From Deltaproteobacteria bacterium (GTDB taxonomy: Bacteria; Desulfobacterota; B13-G15), in assembly GCA_003646705.1 (NCBI GenBank), contig QMLK01000009.1, positions 1-12,550 on the forward strand: a stretch of DNA of 12,550 nucleotides, written 5' to 3'. The notes under the pieces are model-generated. The model did no database searches, had not been told where the DNA came from, and was given only the letters and a program-made list of their open reading frames with translations. Position numbers and translations under genes: made by a program. How positions within the stretch are numbered: position 1 is the first letter of the stretch; every line of letters starts with the position of its first letter. Below are positions 11,954 through 12,550 of the stretch, piece after piece.

Positions 11954-12550
11954 CTACAGCCATCCTGCCTTTAGGTACCAGGCGAGGGTGAGTTCGAGGC
12001 CCTCCCTGAGGCTCCAGCGGGGACTGAAGCCCAGCACCTCTCTGGCCTTGGAGATATCGCAAAGCCACGCCTCCTGGAGGGCCTCAGCGCACTTGCTGGG
12101 GGTGAAGGCCACCGCCCTTCCCCTCAACCTGCCGAAGAGCTCTCCCCCGTAGGCGCACAGCCAAGCCACGGGGGCCGGAATTCTAATCCTCATGTATCTT
12201 ATGTCAAGGAGAGAAGCTACCATATCGATGAGCGATTGCAAAGGGTGTTTCACGCCGTCGGAGATGAAGAAGACCTCCCCCGAGGGGTAGTCGGCATCGG
12301 CCGCCAAGATCAAGGCCTCCACCAGGTCCTGTACGAAGCAGAGGCTGAGCCACTGCTCCCTCCGGAGCATGGGGACAAACCGCCCCTTCACCAACTTGAA
12401 GAGCTGCAGCATGTAGTCGTCCCTGGGGCCGTAGACGGCCGCAGCCCGGAGGATCCCCACCTGGAGGCTATCTCGATGCCCGAGGGCCACCCCTTCGGCC
12501 TCCAGCTTGCTCCTGCCGTAGGGGGAGACGGGCCTTGGGGGGTCCTCCTC
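11954..12550 (-). CDS. cerR: NAD-dependent epimerase/reductase (extended SDR), candidate ceramide reductase, N-terminus outside window
   Basis: About 198 C-terminal residues are visible, and the frame is open to the window edge. Twenty residues precede the GTG at 12490, which is therefore not the true start. They include the catalytic YxxxK motif in SPYGRSKLEAE (Tyr codon 12518-12520), the hallmark of extended short-chain dehydrogenases. Downstream are RAAAVYGPRDD (Ala replaces the usual Pro of RPxxVYGP), LCFVQDLVEALILAA, GEVFFISDG and a terminal PRWSLREGLELTLAWYLKAGWL-type ending. The Rossmann glycine motif lies outside the window. In Caulobacter an enzyme of this fold (CerR) reduces the 3-keto group in ceramide synthesis. 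That role is inferred here from its position 12 nt upstream of the serine-palmitoyltransferase-like gene. A nucleotide-sugar or sterol-type SDR is the alternative. Confidence 0.75.
   Translation of the reverse strand, partial: EEDPPRPVSPYGRSKLEAEGVALGHRDSLQVGILRAAAVYGPRDDYMLQLFKLVKGRFVPMLRREQWLSLCFVQDLVEALILAADADYPSGEVFFISDGVKHPLQSLIDMVASLLDIRYMRIRIPAPVAWLCAYGGELFGRLRGRAVAFTPSKCAEALQEAWLCDISKAREVLGFSPRWSLREGLELTLAWYLKAGWL

Noticed and set aside
10589..11974. Plus-strand open frame of 461 codons
   Set aside because: It lies opposite the serine-palmitoyltransferase and acyltransferase genes, which have clear catalytic motifs. Its translation is rich in His, Gly, Leu and Asp with no recognisable domain, as expected for the antisense of GC-rich coding DNA.

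Overview
The window is a GC-rich bacterial segment whose genes lie almost entirely on the minus strand, with short gaps or overlaps. The envelope genes (ExbB/ExbD/TonB proteins, an FtsB-like divisome protein, probable ceramide enzymes, a periplasmic solute-binding protein) point to a Gram-negative, diderm organism. Coding strands are purine-rich, AGG is a common Arg codon, and the proteins are rich in Glu, Arg and Lys; together these suggest a thermophile. A Desulfobacterota (deltaproteobacterial) or related lineage is my best guess, but the sequence does not prove it.

Reading the minus strand from the right edge, the first block (about 12550 to 8040) holds: the 3' part of an extended-SDR epimerase/reductase; a serine-palmitoyltransferase-like enzyme of the alpha-oxoamine synthase family; a 367-residue GNAT-type N-acyltransferase of the family that includes the bacterial ceramide synthase; and an orphan family-5 (peptide/nickel type) solute-binding protein joined to the acyltransferase by an ATGA overlap. 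The first three match the three core steps of bacterial ceramide synthesis (Spt, bCerS, CerR), so this is a probable sphingolipid locus.

A good sigma-70-like promoter sits at 8016-8043. Its TTGACA box contains the stop codon of the solute-binding protein gene. It would drive the second block (7973 to 255): a 986-residue exported TPR protein with about 24 repeats; ExbB/TolQ; ExbD/TolR; a TonB-family protein; an FtsB/DivIC-like divisome protein; a radical SAM protein; and an exported GHL10 (DUF187) glycosyl hydrolase fused to a parvulin-like domain. The GHL10 family contains E. coli DigH, which processes septal peptidoglycan in a Tol-linked pathway. With FtsB and a Tol/Ton-type motor next to it, the block reads as an operon for proton-motive-force-driven envelope work or cell constriction.

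At the left edge, the 3' end of a LysR-type regulator gene (plus strand) converges on the GHL10 gene. The two overlap by 31 bp, and a short hairpin with four T residues follows the regulator. I see no RNA genes, CRISPR arrays, insertion sequences or attachment sites, and no gene-free stretch longer than about 70 bases.
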